A stretch of DNA of 64,000 nt from Brevundimonas subvibrioides ATCC 15264 (GCF_000144605.1 NC_014375.1:1550001-1614000), one strand, 5' to 3'. Shown: positions 32,291-40,959, numbered from the stretch's first letter. Notes: generated from the letters alone by a model not told the origin. Program-made: numbers and translations.

Positions 32291-33013
32291 CTAGAAGGCG
32301 ATCAGGACGGACGCGACGAGCGCGTCCTCGTACTGGCGGCCCTCGTCTTCGGCGTCGGTGCCATGCCAGCGCAGGTCGAGGTCGGTCGTGCCGGTCAGTT
32401 CATAGGTCACCCCGGCGTTCCAGCCGGTGTAGTCCGGGGCCCCGTCCTGCTCGCGCCGGCCGAGGGTGGCGCTGGCCTGCAGGCCCTCGGTCACGGGCCA
32501 GCGCAGGCGGGTCTCGACCCAGGTCGTGGTGCCCGTCGACCCCAGGCCGTCGGGCGAATGCTCGACCCGCAGACGGGTGTCGACGGGACCGAATTCGCGC
32601 ATCACGTCGAACTGGTATTCCCAGGCGTCGTCGTCCTGCCCCGGATCCGCCCCGACCCGCCATTTGCGCGAGACGGAGGTGTCGAACTCGAGGCCGACGG
32701 CCGCGAACTGCCACCCGGCCTCCAGTTCCGTCTCGACCCGGGAGCCGGAGGAATCGATGGTCTCGAACTCGGCGTCGGCATAGAAGCCGCTGGCGGCGTT
32801 CCACTGGACCTCGCCGAAGACATAGGGATCGCCGTCGGTCTTGGAGGCCCCCTTGGAGCGGTTGTCGGTCCCGGCCCCCGTCTCGAACGACCAGTGGGAG
32901 GCCCGGTCGGGGCTCCAGCGGGCGTTGTCGCGGTCCTGGGCGAGGGCCTCGGCGGGACCGAAGGCCACAAGGATCAGGGCGGGGGCGAGCGCGGCGAGAC
33001 GGGAGCGGGTCAT
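32291..33013 (-). CDS. TorF family putative porin
   Basis: 240 residues from MTRSRLAALAPALILVAFGP, a signal peptide ending ALAQ. The rest alternates polar and aromatic residues in beta strands (GDPYVFGEVQWNAAS, GFYADAEFETI, ...) and ends in LVASVLIAF with a terminal Phe, as outer-membrane beta-barrels do. This is the pattern of TorF/gcw_chp putative porins. An upstream in-frame start would put 17 residues before the signal and is rejected. Confidence 0.78.
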   Translation of the reverse strand: MTRSRLAALAPALILVAFGPAEALAQDRDNARWSPDRASHWSFETGAGTDNRSKGASKTDGDPYVFGEVQWNAASGFYADAEFETIDSSGSRVETELEAGWQFAAVGLEFDTSVSRKWRVGADPGQDDDAWEYQFDVMREFGPVDTRLRVEHSPDGLGSTGTTTWVETRLRWPVTEGLQASATLGRREQDGAPDYTGWNAGVTYELTGTTDLDLRWHGTDAEDEGRQYEDALVASVLIAF

Positions 33014-33023
33014 GCGCTCCAGT

Positions 33024-33956
33024 CTAGGCGACGCCGACCTTGTTGGTGAACTGGGCTGTTGCATCGGCGTACTCAGCCCGCAAACGCCCGATCAGTTCCG
33101 CCGCAGGAACCACATCGTGAACAGCCCCCGCGCCCTGGCCCGCGGACCAGACCGTCTTCCAGGCCTTGGCCTCGTCGCCCATGTCCAGCTTGTGCTCGGG
33201 CAGGTGTTTGGGGTCGATGCCGTTGGCCTCCAGCGACTTGATCATGAAGTTGGCCGGGATGCCGGACACGGCCGGGGTGTGGACGATGTCGGTCGCGCCG
33301 GACTCGATGATCATGTCCTTGTAGGCGTCCGGCGCGATGGCCTCGGTCGTGTTGATGAAGCGGGTGCCCATATAGGCGAAGTCGGCCCCCAGCATCAGCG
33401 CCGCCGCCACGTCCTGTCCGTTCGACAGACAGCCGGACAGGATGATGGTGCCCTTGAAGAACTCGCGCACCTCGTTGACCAGGGCGAAGGGGTTGATGAT
33501 GCCGGCGTGGCCGCCCGCGCCGTTGGCGACCAGGATCAGGCCGTCGACGCCGCTCTCGGCCGCCTTGCGGGCATGGCGGACATTGGCGATGTCGTGGAAG
33601 ACGACGCCGCCATAGCCGTGGACCGCGTCGACGACGTCGCGCACGGCCCCCAGCGAGGTGATGATCAGCGGCACCTGATGCTCGACCGAGACCATCATGT
33701 CCGCCATCAGCCGGGGATTGGTCGGGTGGACGATGTGGTTGACGCCGAAGGCCGCCGCATCGGGGTTCAGACGGGATTTGATCTCGACCAGCCACTCCCG
33801 ATAGCCCTCGGTCGTGCGGGCATTCAGCGACGGGAAGGTGCCGATGATGCCGTTGTTGCAGCATTCCACCACGAGGTCCGGTCCCGAGACCAGGAACATC
33901 GGGGCCTCGATGACCGGCAGTTTCAGACCCTTCTGCAGGGAGACGGGGATGGCCAT
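33024..33956 (-). CDS. Nitronate monooxygenase (2-nitropropane dioxygenase family)
   Basis: 310-residue FMN TIM-barrel enzyme that oxidises alkyl nitronates. Motifs: PVIEAPMFLVSGPDLV at the N-terminus, VANGAGGHAG (FMN phosphate region) and GADFAYMGTRFINTTEA (second phosphate-binding loop). The catalytic-histidine region NGAGGHAG is conserved. CGGAGCG lies about 8 bases before ATG 33956; the frame is open further upstream but without conserved sequence. The 10-base gap to the TorF porin gene on the same strand suggests co-transcription. Confidence 0.92.
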   Translation of the reverse strand: MAIPVSLQKGLKLPVIEAPMFLVSGPDLVVECCNNGIIGTFPSLNARTTEGYREWLVEIKSRLNPDAAAFGVNHIVHPTNPRLMADMMVSVEHQVPLIITSLGAVRDVVDAVHGYGGVVFHDIANVRHARKAAESGVDGLILVANGAGGHAGIINPFALVNEVREFFKGTIILSGCLSNGQDVAAALMLGADFAYMGTRFINTTEAIAPDAYKDMIIESGATDIVHTPAVSGIPANFMIKSLEANGIDPKHLPEHKLDMGDEAKAWKTVWSAGQGAGAVHDVVPAAELIGRLRAEYADATAQFTNKVGVA

Positions 33957-34041
33957 GGCGTTCGCTCCGTTTTGTTTGGCTACGCTTAACCGGGTGTCGC
34001 GGGGGAAGGCAAATCCGGCGTCGAGGCGGTCTGAAAAAACA

Positions 34042-34077
34042 CCGTCCGACCCGTTCGACCCGTCCGACCTGTTCGCC
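34042..34077. repeat. Four tandem 9-bp units
   Basis: Units CCGTCCGAC, CCGTTCGAC, CCGTCCGAC and a degenerate CTGTTCGCC follow one another in the 224-base gap between the divergent nitronate monooxygenase and queF genes. A short tandem array of this kind can vary in copy number. The rest of the gap shows no gene. Confidence 0.6.
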
Positions 34078-34180
34078 CTGACGTCGGGGGCCGAGCCGGG
34101 GAGAAGGACGGACCCTACCACGCACCGACGACAGAATCGGACGCATCGACGCGAAACGGGCTTGGCGTTAGAGAAGCGCC

Positions 34181-34642
34181 ATGACCACCGACACCTCAGG
34201 CCTCTCCCAACTGGGCCAGCACACCGTCCAGCCCACCACGCCCGAGACGGCGGTTCTGGAGCGCGTGCCCAACCCGCATCCCGACACCCTGTATCTGGCC
34301 CGGTTCACCGCGCCGGAGTTCACCAGCCTGTGCCCGGTGACGAGCCAGCCCGACTTCGCCCACATCGTCATCGACTATGCGCCCGGCGACTGGCTCGTCG
34401 AATCCAAGTCGCTCAAGATGTACCTGACGGCCTTCCGCAACCACGGCGCCTTCCACGAGGACTGCACCGTCGCCATCGGCAAGCGGATCGCCGACCTGCT
34501 GAGCCCCCGCTGGCTGCGCATCGGCGGCTACTGGTACCCGCGCGGCGGTATCCCAATCGACGTCTTCTGGCAGACGGGCGCGCCGCCCGAGGGCCTGTGG
34601 CTGCCCGACCAGGGCGTGCCGACGTATCGCGGGCGAGGGTAG
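34181..34642 (+). CDS. queF: NADPH-dependent 7-cyano-7-deazaguanine (preQ0) reductase
   Basis: Reduces preQ0 to preQ1 in queuosine biosynthesis. 153 residues, the short single-domain QueF type. The nucleophilic cysteine is C51 in FTSLCPVT, the acid D58 is in SQPDFAHI, and the NADPH/substrate motif E74-S-K-S-L-K is followed by [11 protein letters not shown]. The family usually works as a homodecamer. No other queuosine genes are in the window. Confidence 0.96.
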   Translation: MTTDTSGLSQLGQHTVQPTTPETAVLERVPNPHPDTLYLARFTAPEFTSLCPVTSQPDFAHIVIDYAPGDWLVESKSLKMYLTAFRNHGAFHEDCTVAIGKRIADLLSPRWLRIGGYWYPRGGIPIDVFWQTGAPPEGLWLPDQGVPTYRGRG

Positions 34643-34648
34643 GCGTCT

Positions 34649-34987
34649 TCAAAGCAGCTTTCGCGCGTCCAACCGGGCCGTCCACAGGGCTGCGCGGGAT
34701 TTGAGCTCGGTGTCGCGGGCGAGGGCGGAGGTGTCCTCGGGCAGGCGGTCCAGTTGTTCGAAGCGGAACGCGTCCTCGCCATGTTCGGCCCAGGCGGCCT
34801 GAAGCGAGGGGGTGCGACCGCTGCCGAGGCGGAGCGAGAACCACAGTCCGTTCTGCTGGGTGTCGATATGGCGGCTGGCCCCCACCCAGACCTCGCCGGT
34901 CGCGCCGCAGATGACGGCGAAGACGCCGGCGATGGTCTTGCGGTCCTTGTACGCTGCGATGAGGGCCTTGCGGTCGGGGCGGGTCAT
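34649..34987 (-). CDS. GIY-YIG fold nuclease-like protein
   Basis: 112 residues. The GIY-YIG module is degenerate: GVF at residues 21-23 stands for GIY and VWVG at 33-36 for YIG, so both signature tyrosines are replaced. Arg39 is in place for the catalytic arginine, and EHGEDAFRFEQL (about 68-79) offers acidic residues. Whether it cuts DNA is therefore uncertain. It is divergent from the DUF2239 gene over a 55-base gap filled by two palindromes, and convergent with queF, whose stop is 6 bases away. The function of this subfamily is unknown. Confidence 0.8.
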   Translation of the reverse strand: MTRPDRKALIAAYKDRKTIAGVFAVICGATGEVWVGASRHIDTQQNGLWFSLRLGSGRTPSLQAAWAEHGEDAFRFEQLDRLPEDTSALARDTELKSRAALWTARLDARKLL

Positions 34988-34998
34988 GACATTTCCTT

Positions 34999-35039
34999 TT
35001 TGCCCGGGTAATATAGCCGGATAGTTTTACCCGGGTAAA
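34999..35039. promoter_or_regulatory. Double palindromic operator between GIY-YIG and DUF2239 genes
   Basis: TTTACCCGGGTAAA at 35026-35039 is a perfect 14-bp palindrome. TTTGCCCGGGTAAT at 34999-35012 is a near copy, with centres 27 bases apart. The perfect copy ends 3 bases before the DUF2239 ATG, so a bound protein would cover its start region; the other lies 12 bases from the GIY-YIG start. No separate Shine-Dalgarno sequence is seen for DUF2239. Confidence 0.65.
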
Positions 35040-35042
35040 TAT

Positions 35043-35591
35043 ATGATCGATGCAGCGGGACGCTTTTTCGTGTTCGAAGGCTCCCGCCTGTTGGCGCGGG
35101 GCGACTGGGCGCAGGCCAGCGCAGCGGCCTGGCGCGCCATCGACGGTGGGGCGCCGGACGGCGTCCTGGTGTTCGACGCGGACACCGGCCGGGTGGCCGA
35201 TCTGGACCCGCGCGATGCGATCGTCGCGGACACGGTCGCGGTCGCCCCGCCGAAACGGGGGCGGCCCAGGCTCGGTGTCGTCGCGCGCGAGGTGACGCTG
35301 CTGCCGCGCCACTGGGACTGGCTGAATACCCAGCCGGGGGGCGCGTCGGTGGCCTTGCGGCGTCTGGTCGAAACCGCGCGACGCGACGGGGCGGATGAGG
35401 GCCGAAGCCGGTCCGCGCGCGAGGCGGCCTATCGGTTCATGCAGGCGATGGCGGGCGACATGCCCGGGTTCGAGGAGGCGTCGCGCGCCCTGTTCGCCGG
35501 GGATCGGGATCGGCTGAACCAGGAGATGGAGGACTGGCCGGCGGACGTGCGCGACCACACAATGCGGTATCTGGACGCCGACCACGCCTGA
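35043..35591 (+). CDS. DUF2239 family protein, probable ribbon-helix-helix regulator
   Basis: 182 residues. The N-terminal half (FFVFEGSRLLARGDWAQ to VLVFDADTGRVADLD) is a small alpha/beta domain. A basic linker (PPKRGRPRLG) precedes AREVTLLPRHWDWLNTQPG and GASVALRRLVETARR (about residues 80-112), which fits a strand-helix-helix (RHH/MetJ-Arc) DNA-binding unit. The C-terminal third is helical and acidic. Family membership is recognised; the RHH reading is my inference. Its start lies just after a perfect palindrome, suggesting autoregulation and control of the divergent GIY-YIG gene. Confidence 0.8.
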   Translation: MIDAAGRFFVFEGSRLLARGDWAQASAAAWRAIDGGAPDGVLVFDADTGRVADLDPRDAIVADTVAVAPPKRGRPRLGVVAREVTLLPRHWDWLNTQPGGASVALRRLVETARRDGADEGRSRSAREAAYRFMQAMAGDMPGFEEASRALFAGDRDRLNQEMEDWPADVRDHTMRYLDADHA

Positions 35592-35697
35592 GCCGGTTGT
35601 CGCGCAGGCGTATCGACAGTCGAGCGGCATCGGCACAAACCGGCTGGATTTACGTCGGCCGCTCCTCTATGGGACGCCTCCCGAAGACGAGCGAACC

Positions 35698-35787
35698 ATG
35701 TTCCTGAAAGTCGCCACCTCGTATCTGCCCATGAACTTCGACCGCCAGCCGGTCGAGGGCAATGGCGCGTGCGCGGAGGCGGTGTAG
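35698..35787 (+). CDS. Possible very small ORF, 29 codons
   Basis: Encodes MFLKVATSYLPMNFDRQPVE plus nine residues. It lies alone in the 328-base gap before rtcB and is followed 34 bases later by a strong terminator hairpin, so some transcript probably ends here. No good ribosome-binding site and no family are seen; it may instead be the remains of a longer gene or a small RNA locus. Confidence 0.2.
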   Translation: MFLKVATSYLPMNFDRQPVEGNGACAEAV

Positions 35788-35820
35788 GGACGAACGGTCG
35801 AAAGACTTCGGTTTTCCAGC

Positions 35821-35852
35821 AACCCCTCCCGCCACCGGCCGGAGGGGTTTCT
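35821..35852 (+). terminator. Rho-independent terminator upstream of rtcB
   Basis: AACCCCTCC (35821-35829) pairs with GGAGGGGTT (35841-35849), followed by a short T-rich run. It would end transcripts from the DUF2239 gene or the tiny ORF before rtcB. The stem is symmetrical enough to work on both strands, but no gene on the minus strand needs it. Confidence 0.7.
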
Positions 35853-35919
35853 TGTATCCGCAAGCGACATCTCCGCTGCCGGTCCGTGAGGATCACAGAC
35901 AGAAAAGGAGGCATCCGCC

Positions 35920-37140
35920 ATGCGTGGCCATGACGTGATCGAAAACCCGGACCATGTGCCGATCAAGGCCTGGACCCGGGGGGTGCCCATCGAGGATGCG
36001 GCGCTGAAACAGCTGAAGAACGTGGCCTCGCTGCCGTTCATCCACAAACACGTCGCGGTCATGCCCGACGTGCACTGGGGCATGGGTGCGACCGTGGGGT
36101 CGGTGATCCCGACCGTGGGGGCCATCATCCCGGCCGCCGTGGGCGTGGACATCGGCTGCGGCATGATGGCGGTGCGGACCTCGATCCGCGCCGAACACCT
36201 GCCGGACGACCTGTCGGCCATCCGCTCCGCCATCGAGGCGGCCGTTCCGCACGGCCGGACCGACAACGGCGGGCGCAACGACAAGGGTGCCTGGGCCGGC
36301 GAGCCGCCGGCTTCGGCCGTGACCCGCTGGGCGGACCTGAAGGCCGGCTACGACGCCGTGGTCGAGGCCCACCCCAAGGCGGCGCACCCGCGCGGCTTCG
36401 GCCACCTGGGGACGCTGGGCACCGGCAACCACTTCATCGAGCTCTGTCTCGACGAGGCGGGGGACGTGTGGGTGATGCTGCACTCCGGCTCGCGGGGCGT
36501 GGGCAACCGGTTCGGGACCTACTTCATCGAACGGGCCAAGCACGAGATGCGCCGGTGGCACATCAACCTGCCGGACCAGGACCTGGCCTATTTCCCCGAG
36601 GGGACGGACGGCTTCATCCACTATGTCCGGGCGGTGTCGTGGGCGCAGAAATACGCGCGCGCCAACCGCGAGGTGATGATGGACTCGGTGCTGGGCGTGC
36701 TGAAGGCCTTCTGGCCGGATCTGGAGACGACGCAGGAAGCGGTGAACTGCCACCACAACTACGTCTCGAAGGAGCGTCATTTCGGCAAGGACGTGTTCCT
36801 GACCCGCAAGGGCGCGGTGTCGGCCAAGCTGGATGAGCTGGGCATCATCCCCGGCTCGATGGGGGCGAAATCCTTCATCGTGCGCGGCAAGGGCAATGCG
36901 GACTCGTTCTGCACCTGCTCGCACGGCGCCGGTCGGGCGATGAGCCGGACCGAGGCCAAGCGGCGCTTCACGGTCGAGGACCACGTCCGCGCGACCGAAG
37001 GCGTCGAATGCCGCAAGGACGCCGAGGTGATCGACGAAACGCCGATGGCCTACAAGGACATCGACGCGGTCATCGCGGCCCAGACCGACCTGATCGAGGT
37101 CGTGCACACCCTGCGTCAGGTGGTGTGCGTCAAGGGATGA
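35920..37140 (+). CDS. rtcB: RtcB family RNA ligase
   Basis: Joins RNA 2',3'-cyclic phosphate or 3'-phosphate ends to 5'-OH ends using GTP and Mn2+. 406 residues, the usual bacterial length. Metal and GMP motifs: HVAVMPDVHWGMGATVGSVI, GVDIGCGMMAV (Cys ligand), GTGNHFIEL, HSGSRGVGN and the guanylate-accepting histidine in CSHGAGRAMSR. AAGGAGG lies 7 bases before the ATG, a strong start. The neighbouring genes do not include RtcA, RtcR or an archease, so its RNA substrate (tRNA or rRNA repair) is not indicated. Confidence 0.95.
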   Translation: MRGHDVIENPDHVPIKAWTRGVPIEDAALKQLKNVASLPFIHKHVAVMPDVHWGMGATVGSVIPTVGAIIPAAVGVDIGCGMMAVRTSIRAEHLPDDLSAIRSAIEAAVPHGRTDNGGRNDKGAWAGEPPASAVTRWADLKAGYDAVVEAHPKAAHPRGFGHLGTLGTGNHFIELCLDEAGDVWVMLHSGSRGVGNRFGTYFIERAKHEMRRWHINLPDQDLAYFPEGTDGFIHYVRAVSWAQKYARANREVMMDSVLGVLKAFWPDLETTQEAVNCHHNYVSKERHFGKDVFLTRKGAVSAKLDELGIIPGSMGAKSFIVRGKGNADSFCTCSHGAGRAMSRTEAKRRFTVEDHVRATEGVECRKDAEVIDETPMAYKDIDAVIAAQTDLIEVVHTLRQVVCVKG

Positions 37141-37234
37141 CGGGAGCCGGTTTCGCAGCGATGCGGGGCCGGCTTTCGTCGTTCTGACAAGGCGCGGTCT
37201 TGGCGAACGGTGCCTTCCCTGCCTAGGCTCGGCC

Positions 37235-38092
37235 GTGCACCGATCCGATCGCCTTCCCTGGGAATCCTGGGGCCGCCGCAAGCTCGACGCGCTGCAGGTC
37301 GTGGCCGACCGCGCGGCGTGGAGCCGGTTGGGCTTCACCTTCCTGATGTTCGGGATCAAACAGGCCTATGCCTGTCTGTTCGGCGGCGCGATGCTGGGAC
37401 TGATCCTGGTGACCTTCCTGCTGTGGCCGGACGATGCGCCGGTCTCGCGCTACGATTTTCTCGTCGTCGGGGCGGTCCTGATCCAGGCGGCGATGCTGGG
37501 TCTGAAGCTGGAGAGCTGGGCCGAGGCGCGGGTGATCCTGCTGTTCCACATCGCCGGGACCATCATGGAGCTGTTCAAGACAGCGCACGGGTCGTGGGTC
37601 TATCCGGAGGACTCGGTGCTGCGGATCGGGGCCGTGCCGCTGTTCTCGGGGTTCATGTATGCGGCCGTCGGCAGCTATATCGCGCGGGTGCAGCGGATCT
37701 TCCATATCCGGGTGCGGGGCTATCCGCCGGTGTGGACGACCTGGGTCCTGGCGGCCGCGATCTATGTCAATTTCTTCGCCCATCACTGGCTGCCGGACAT
37801 CCGGACCGGATTGTTCGTGGCCACGGCCCTGCTGTTCGGGCGAGGGTGGTTCTGGTTCACGGCGAACCGCACGCGGCTGAAGATGCCCCTGCTGCTCGGC
37901 TATCTGCTGGTGGCCCTGTTCATCTGGTTCGCCGAAAATCTGGGGACCCTGGGGCGGGCCTGGGCCTATCCGGGACAGCAGGCGGGGTGGGAGATGGTGT
38001 CGGTGTCCAAGCTGGGGAGCTGGTTCCTGCTGATGATCATCTCGGTGGTGATGGTGTCGCTGGTGCACCGGCCGGAGGAGGAGCCGCGATGA
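37235..38092 (+). CDS. DUF817 family membrane protein
   Basis: 285 residues with about eight membrane helices, beginning at a GTG. Typical DUF817 segments are FGIKQAYACLFGGAMLGLIL, FHIAGTIMELFKTAHGSW, FSGFMYAAVGSYIARV and IYVNFFAHHWLPDIR; the conserved His/Glu residues within helices suggest an enzyme or carrier, but none has been assigned. The stop overlaps the ATG of the next methyltransferase gene (ATGA), so the two are coupled. Confidence 0.85.
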   Translation: MHRSDRLPWESWGRRKLDALQVVADRAAWSRLGFTFLMFGIKQAYACLFGGAMLGLILVTFLLWPDDAPVSRYDFLVVGAVLIQAAMLGLKLESWAEARVILLFHIAGTIMELFKTAHGSWVYPEDSVLRIGAVPLFSGFMYAAVGSYIARVQRIFHIRVRGYPPVWTTWVLAAAIYVNFFAHHWLPDIRTGLFVATALLFGRGWFWFTANRTRLKMPLLLGYLLVALFIWFAENLGTLGRAWAYPGQQAGWEMVSVSKLGSWFLLMIISVVMVSLVHRPEEEPR

Positions 38093-38805
38093 GCGACGGA
38101 TGGGAGGCCTCCGCCGACGCCTGGGTCGCCTCCCAGGGGGACGAGGGCGACTTCGGGCGACGCTGGGTCATGGACGCGCCGATGCTGGAGCGGGTCCGGA
38201 TGAGGCCTTATGCCCGGGCGCTGGACGTCGGCTGCGGCGAGGGCCGGTTCTGCCGGATGCTGAGCGCGGAGGGGGTGGCGGCGGTCGGCATCGACCCCAC
38301 GGCGGCCCTGATCGATCATGCGCGCCGGCTGCATCCCGGCGGCGACTACCGCGTCGAGGCGGCCGAGGCCCTGGGGTTCGGGGACGGCACCTTCGATCTG
38401 GTGGTCAGCTATCTGTCGCTGATCGACATTCCGGATGTGCGGGCCGCGATCGCGGAGATGGCGCGGGTGCTGGCCCCCGGCGGCCGGCTGCTGATCGCCA
38501 ATCTGGCGGCCTACAACTCCGCCGCCGATGCCCATGAGCTGGGGTGGGTCACCCTGCCGGACGGGCGGCGGGCCCATGCCATGGATCATTATCTGGACGA
38601 GACGGTCGGCTGGATCGCCTGGAAGGGCATTCGCATCCAGAACTGGCACCGGCCGCTCGGCACCTACATGACGCTGCTGCTGGAGCAGGGGCTGACCCTG
38701 ACGCACTTCGCCGAGCCACGCGCGAACCCGGCGGGCGATCCGGTGCGCGCGGCGCACTACGACCGCGCTCCCTGGTTCATGCTGATGGAGTGGGCGAAAG
38801 CCTAG
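38089..38805 (+). CDS. Class I SAM-dependent methyltransferase
   Basis: 238 residues. Motif I is ALDVGCGEGRFCRMLS, motif II VGIDPTAALIDHARR, and the later motif LAPGGRLLIANLA is also clear; it belongs to the UbiE/Methyltransf_11 type acting on small molecules. The substrate is unknown. Starts in a four-base overlap with the DUF817 stop codon and overlaps the convergent nitroreductase gene by four bases. Confidence 0.9.
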   Translation: MSDGWEASADAWVASQGDEGDFGRRWVMDAPMLERVRMRPYARALDVGCGEGRFCRMLSAEGVAAVGIDPTAALIDHARRLHPGGDYRVEAAEALGFGDGTFDLVVSYLSLIDIPDVRAAIAEMARVLAPGGRLLIANLAAYNSAADAHELGWVTLPDGRRAHAMDHYLDETVGWIAWKGIRIQNWHRPLGTYMTLLLEQGLTLTHFAEPRANPAGDPVRAAHYDRAPWFMLMEWAKA

Positions 38806-39410
38806 GGCAGGGTGGTGGTCAGGGCCGAGACGTCGGGGCGTTCGCGCTCCAGGGGCGGTTCGGCCACGGTGCCGATGTGGACGAAGCCGGCGACCTTTTC
38901 GCCCTCGCGGACGCCGAACAGGGCCAGGGCGTCGGGGTCGTAGCTGTACCAGTCCGTGATCCAGCTGGACGAGAAGCCCAGCGCATCGGCGGCGTGCTCC
39001 AGGTTCATGCACACGGCGCCGGCCGACAGTTCCTGTTCCCAGACGGGCTTGGAGGCGGGGGCGGCGGTCGAGATGACGAGGACGGTGGTCGGGGCGGCGG
39101 TCAGCTTGGCCAGGACGGCGGTCGCCTTGCCGGGCAGGCCCTGCTCGACGGCCATGACCGCCAGGCGTTCGGCGAGGTCGGCGCGGGTCTGGCGTCCCAG
39201 GACGACGAAGCGCCAGGGAAACAGCTTGCCATGGTCGGGCGTGCGGGCCGCCAGGGTCAGAAGGGTGTCGATGTCGCCGTCCGAGGGGCCGGGGTCCATC
39301 AGGGCCTGGGCCGGGGCGGACCGGCGGGTCGCCAGCCGGTGCAGCATGTCCGGCGACCGGGTGGGCAGGGGCAGGGGCGTGCCGAGAGCGGCGGAAGGGG
39401 GCAGGGCCAT
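38802..39410 (-). CDS. Nitroreductase family protein
   Basis: 202-residue FMN-dependent oxidoreductase. The N-terminal FMN-binding arginines are in LATRRSAPA, the middle has AARTPDHGKLFPWRFVVLG, and the C-terminal half SAGAVCMNLEHAADALGFSS and VREGEKVAGFVHIG. This pattern is closest to the compact YdjA-type subgroup. ATG 39410 with GGAAG upstream is preferred over a TTG three codons earlier. Native substrates are unknown. Confidence 0.88.
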   Translation of the reverse strand: MALPPSAALGTPLPLPTRSPDMLHRLATRRSAPAQALMDPGPSDGDIDTLLTLAARTPDHGKLFPWRFVVLGRQTRADLAERLAVMAVEQGLPGKATAVLAKLTAAPTTVLVISTAAPASKPVWEQELSAGAVCMNLEHAADALGFSSSWITDWYSYDPDALALFGVREGEKVAGFVHIGTVAEPPLERERPDVSALTTTLP

Positions 39411-39456
39411 GGCTTCCAACTAGGCGACGTCATGCTTTCGCGCCATAGCTGGGGCC

Positions 39457-40104
39457 ATGGACGATCAGGATCCCTTCGGCGAGGACCGCCCCGTTCCGGC
39501 CTGGGCCGAGGGGCTGCCGACGCCCGTGCCGTGGCAGGATCGGGGGCACGACGTCGTCTATGAAACGCCCTGGATGAAGGTGACGCAGCACGACGCGGTG
39601 GCCCCGACCGGGCGGGCGGCGCGCTATGGCGTGTTGCGATTCAAGAACCTGGCGACCGGGGTCCTGCCGGTCCACGCGGACGGGACCGTCACCCTGGTGG
39701 GTCAGGCGCGCTTCGCCCGGGGCAACTATTCGTGGGAGATGCCCGAGGGCGGGGCCCCGTTCGATGAGGACCCGCTGCAGGGCGCGATGCGCGAGCTGGC
39801 CGAGGAGGCCGGGCTGAAGGCCGGGGCGTGGAAGCGGGCGCTGGCCATCGAGGTCTCGAACTCGATCACCGACGAGATCGGCCTGACCTGGATCGCATGG
39901 GATCTGACGCCCGTGCCGCTCGACCCCGACCCGACCGAGGTGATCGCCGTGGTGCGGGTGCCGTTCACCCAGCTGCTGCACGAGATCGAGCGCGGCGCGG
40001 TGCTGGACGGGTTCACGGTGGCGACGGCCTACCGGGCCTACCATATGGCGCGGGAAGGGCAGCTGCCGGGCTGGCTGGCGCACGCCATGCTTACAAGATC
40101 GTGA
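39457..40104 (+). CDS. NUDIX hydrolase, ADP-ribose pyrophosphatase-like
   Basis: 215 residues. The Nudix box is complete: GGAPFDEDPLQGAMRELAEEAGL (GX5EX7REUXEEXGU type) near residues 96-118, preceded by WEMPEG, as in ADP-ribose pyrophosphatases. A C-terminal helical region follows. The substrate is inferred from family resemblance only. CysE follows on the same strand after 33 bases. Confidence 0.9.
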   Translation: MDDQDPFGEDRPVPAWAEGLPTPVPWQDRGHDVVYETPWMKVTQHDAVAPTGRAARYGVLRFKNLATGVLPVHADGTVTLVGQARFARGNYSWEMPEGGAPFDEDPLQGAMRELAEEAGLKAGAWKRALAIEVSNSITDEIGLTWIAWDLTPVPLDPDPTEVIAVVRVPFTQLLHEIERGAVLDGFTVATAYRAYHMAREGQLPGWLAHAMLTRS

Positions 40105-40137
40105 GGGCGCGGGTATGATGATCGAATGGAGCCGGTG

Positions 40138-40959
40138 ATGCACAAGCTGGAAGTGGTCGCCTCGCAGGACGGCATCTGGAGCCAGTTGCGGGCGTCGGCC
40201 GAGGAGGCCGCGCGCAGCGAACCTCACCTGGGGTCGCTGATGAACGCGACCATCCTGTCCCATATCGATCTGGCCAATGCCCTGAGCTTCCAGATCGCGC
40301 GCAAGATCGGCGACGCCGAACTGGCCCCGATGAGCGTGCGCGAGGTCTGCGCCTTCGCCTTCTGGTCGGACCCCTCGATCGTCGCCTCGGCCGAGGCGGA
40401 CCTGCAGGCCGTGGCTGAGCGGGATCCGGCGATCAAGTCGCTGCTGCAGCCGTTCCTCTATTTCAAGGGCTTCCAAGCCCTGCAGGCCTGGCGGGTGGCG
40501 CACTGGCTGTGGGGTCAGGGACGCGAGACCCTGGCCTTCCACTTCCAGAGCCGGATCTCGGAGCTGTTCCAGCTGGACATCCATCCGGGGGCGAAAATCG
40601 GGTCCGGCATCTTCCTCGATCACGGCACGGGCATCGTCATTGGCGAGACGGCGGTGATCGGCGACGAGGTGTCGATGCTGCACGGGGTGACCCTGGGCGG
40701 GACCGGGGCCGAACGCGGCGACCGTCACCCCAAGATCGGCAAGGGCGTCCTGCTGGGGGCCGGGGCCAAGGTGCTGGGCAATATCGTGGTCGGCGACTAC
40801 GCCAAGGTGGCCTCGGGGTCGGTGGTGCTGAAGCCGGTGCCGGCGGGCTGCACCGTGGCCGGGGTCCCCGCGCGTCTGGTCAACTGCCCGACCGATGCGA
40901 CGCCCGCCCGGACCATGGATCATACCCTGGCCGACATCGTTTATGACTTCGTGATCTGA
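40138..40959 (+). CDS. cysE: Serine O-acetyltransferase
   Basis: Makes O-acetylserine from serine and acetyl-CoA, the first step of cysteine synthesis from sulfide. 273 residues: an N-terminal helical SATase domain and a left-handed beta-helix of hexapeptide repeats. Catalytic signatures are DIHPGAKIGSGIFLDHGTGI (His), VIGETAVIGDEVSMLHGVTL and GGTGAERGDRHPKIG. GGAG at 40128-40131 is spaced six bases from ATG 40138, so that start is preferred over the ATG at 40126. The C-terminal ...YDFVI ends in Ile, the tail that docks into cysteine synthase. Confidence 0.95.
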   Translation: MHKLEVVASQDGIWSQLRASAEEAARSEPHLGSLMNATILSHIDLANALSFQIARKIGDAELAPMSVREVCAFAFWSDPSIVASAEADLQAVAERDPAIKSLLQPFLYFKGFQALQAWRVAHWLWGQGRETLAFHFQSRISELFQLDIHPGAKIGSGIFLDHGTGIVIGETAVIGDEVSMLHGVTLGGTGAERGDRHPKIGKGVLLGAGAKVLGNIVVGDYAKVASGSVVLKPVPAGCTVAGVPARLVNCPTDATPARTMDHTLADIVYDFVI

